DNA of 64,000 bases, taken from Oscillospiraceae bacterium. Its GTDB lineage: Bacteria > Bacillota > Clostridia > Oscillospirales > Acutalibacteraceae. The DNA lies in assembly GCA_015066175.1 (NCBI GenBank), contig SVOW01000001.1, positions 305,912-369,911 on the forward strand, read 5' to 3'. Below are positions 63,079-64,000 of this stretch, in pieces (positions within the stretch are counted from its first letter, which is position 1; each line of letters starts with the position of its first letter). A program made the translations under genes and the position numbers. The notes under the pieces are model-generated. The model was not told the origin of the DNA, ran no database searches, and saw only the letters and a program-made list of their open reading frames with translations.

Positions 63079-63600
63079 TCAATCATCGGTCGGTATACCG
63101 ATAAAATTCACAATGCTATCCACCTTATCTGCGAAGCAACTGAACCAAGCGAAATTCTTGTTAAGGAAACCAAAAATCATATCATCTTTATGTTGTTTTT
63201 CGATGGTGAGAAATGGTTGAAAGTCACCGAGCTGTACGCAGATGATGCCTTTTCTTCTTGTATCAATACGGATTTTGCTTCCTGCCATTACATCCACTTC
63301 TTCAAAACTTGAATCGTGAACATAAATCTCTCTGAAACGAGCGTTTTCATCGTATTCAGGATTTTCAAGAAGTGGATAATCGCCAATCTGAATGCAAACA
63401 AGACCGGTTTTTCTTTTGATTGATGTGTCGATGACAACCTTGTCGCTGAAAACAATTCTTTTATTTGCGAAACTATCGTCACGCTGATAAATCTCTCTGA
63501 AGCGATCTCCTTCATGGTATTCGGGGTTGTCCTTGTGTAAATCGAGACAATAACCAATTGAACCAACAGAATGCAAATCTTCAACCGAATTTTTGCCCAT
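63079..63600 (-). CDS. Internally repeated small protein of unknown family
   Basis: 173 residues. About 50-residue units recur: NPEYHEGDRFREIYQRDDSF and NPEYDENARFREIYVHDSSF, each followed by a strand with K/R-IDT and ending in VCIQIGDY or VCVQLGDF; a partial first unit lies at the N-terminus. The C-terminus is hydrophobic (FGFLNKNFAWFSCF). No signal peptide. No ribosome site precedes the ATG at 63600, and a TATAAT hexamer ends 4-5 codons upstream, so a leaderless mRNA is possible. Not recognised; a beta-rich repeat fold is probable. Confidence 0.6.
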   Translation of the reverse strand: MGKNSVEDLHSVGSIGYCLDLHKDNPEYHEGDRFREIYQRDDSFANKRIVFSDKVVIDTSIKRKTGLVCIQIGDYPLLENPEYDENARFREIYVHDSSFEEVDVMAGSKIRIDTRRKGIICVQLGDFQPFLTIEKQHKDDMIFGFLNKNFAWFSCFADKVDSIVNFIGIPTDD

Positions 63601-63639
63601 TTCGTAATATTATACGGTTTTACAAGTTTTCGTGATACG

Positions 63640-63668
63640 AAAAGTCACCTTTTACAGGTGGCTTTTTA
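63640..63668 (+). repeat. Terminator-like hairpin with no plus-strand gene
   Basis: AAAAGTCACC/GGTGGCTTTTT hairpin in 63601-63784, a stretch without a gene. It could be an old terminator or end the minus-strand tRNA transcript. Confidence 0.4.
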
Positions 63669-63749
63669 ATTTTCTGTCAAAACGTTTATAAACAGCCGAC
63701 GCAACTGCCGAATTACGATAACACAGGTTGAAATCTACTTGAAACAAAA

Positions 63750-63784
63750 AATTAAAAGGACATCGCAAGGATGTCCTTTTAATT
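63750..63784 (-). terminator. Terminator after tRNA-Asn
   Basis: AATTAAAAGGACATC/GATGTCCTTTTAATT hairpin followed by TTTTTTG on the minus strand. Confidence 0.85.
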
Positions 63785-63860
63785 TGGCGCCCCAAACAGG
63801 ACTCGAACCTGTGACACCGCGGTTAACAGCCGCGTGCTCTACCGACTGAGCTATTAGGGC
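63785..63860 (-). tRNA. tRNA-Asn (anticodon GTT)
   Basis: Seventy-six bases including an encoded CCA. Acceptor stem GCCCTAA/TTGGGGC, anticodon loop CTGTTAA (anticodon GTT), T-loop GGTTCGAGTCC. It sits next to the 5S gene, as in many Firmicute rRNA operons. Confidence 0.97.
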
Positions 63861-63893
63861 ATATTCTGTTTTTGACATTTTTCTTTAAAGAAA

Positions 63894-63919
63894 GCCGGTT
63901 TGATGTTATTCAAACCGGC
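63894..63919 (-). terminator. Hairpin between 5S rRNA and tRNA-Asn
   Basis: GCCGGTTTGA/TCAAACCGGC hairpin, then TTTCTTT on the minus strand. Either a terminator after the 5S gene or a processing structure. Confidence 0.65.
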
Positions 63920-63928
63920 ACTTTGTAT

Positions 63929-64000
<72 letters not shown>

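Noticed and set aside
62432..63220. Plus-strand 262-residue frame opposite the 7TM sensor
   Set aside because: Covers parts of two minus-strand genes and shows no signal of its own.

Overview
The window looks like chromosome from a spore-forming, anaerobic, AT-rich member of the Clostridia, probably a gut Oscillospiraceae/Ruminococcaceae-type organism. The evidence is a spoIVA gene with a sigma-E-type promoter, a C-terminal type I dockerin, AAGGAGG ribosome binding sites, a THF riboswitch on an ECF folate transporter, formate-THF ligase, and many glycosidases of the kind found in gut Firmicutes. The taxonomy is inference; no ribosomal RNA long enough to place it is present.

Layout. 1-1.7 kb: end of ilvE and a membrane-anchored YD-like protein. 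1.9-7.7 kb: a DUF4317 gene, then a tight run of metallophosphoesterase, sulfatase, GH110-type beta-helix glycosidase and a stand-alone TipAS domain. 7.8-12.4 kb: an XRE-TPR regulator, a GH92 mannosidase and a secreted esterase. 12.4-20.1 kb (minus): GH39-like hydrolase, GDPD-like protein, a YdjI/YdjG/YdjH-type membrane module and an LCAT-like secreted hydrolase. 20.2-28.6 kb (plus): a beta-lactamase-fold hydrolase, a paralogue of the LCAT-like hydrolase, then a GPH sugar transporter, GH18-like and GHL6-like operon. 28.7-36 kb is mostly housekeeping: spoIVA, a histidine phosphatase fused to a degenerate kinase lobe, VanY, nrdR-folT with a THF riboswitch, and plsY. 36.2-42.5 kb: GH95 fucosidase, ABC exporter pair, fhs. 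42.5-52 kb: DUF6273 protein, GH109, then a minus-strand operon (phosphoesterase, MFS transporter, GH127), DUF3267, SpoU methyltransferase and fba. 52-58.4 kb: a 2024-residue secreted dockerin protein. 58.7-63.6 kb: an orphan gene, a response regulator with two sensor proteins, and a small internally repeated protein. The right end holds tRNA-Asn and the 3' part of a 5S rRNA gene.

Taken together, the catabolic genes suggest use of host-type glycans. Families known for blood-group A (GH109), B (GH110) and H/fucose (GH95) trimming occur together with a sulfatase and GH92. GH95, GH92, GH109, GH127 and the sulfatase have no visible signal peptide, so much of the breakdown is probably intracellular after import by the GPH/MFS transporters. 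The least expected items are the phosphatase-pseudokinase fusion, the paired LCAT-like hydrolases lacking the first glycine of the nucleophile elbow, the rearranged YdjGHI module, and two copies of an intergenic element bounded by a perfect 14-bp palindrome. All family assignments come from reading motifs by eye; no database search was run.
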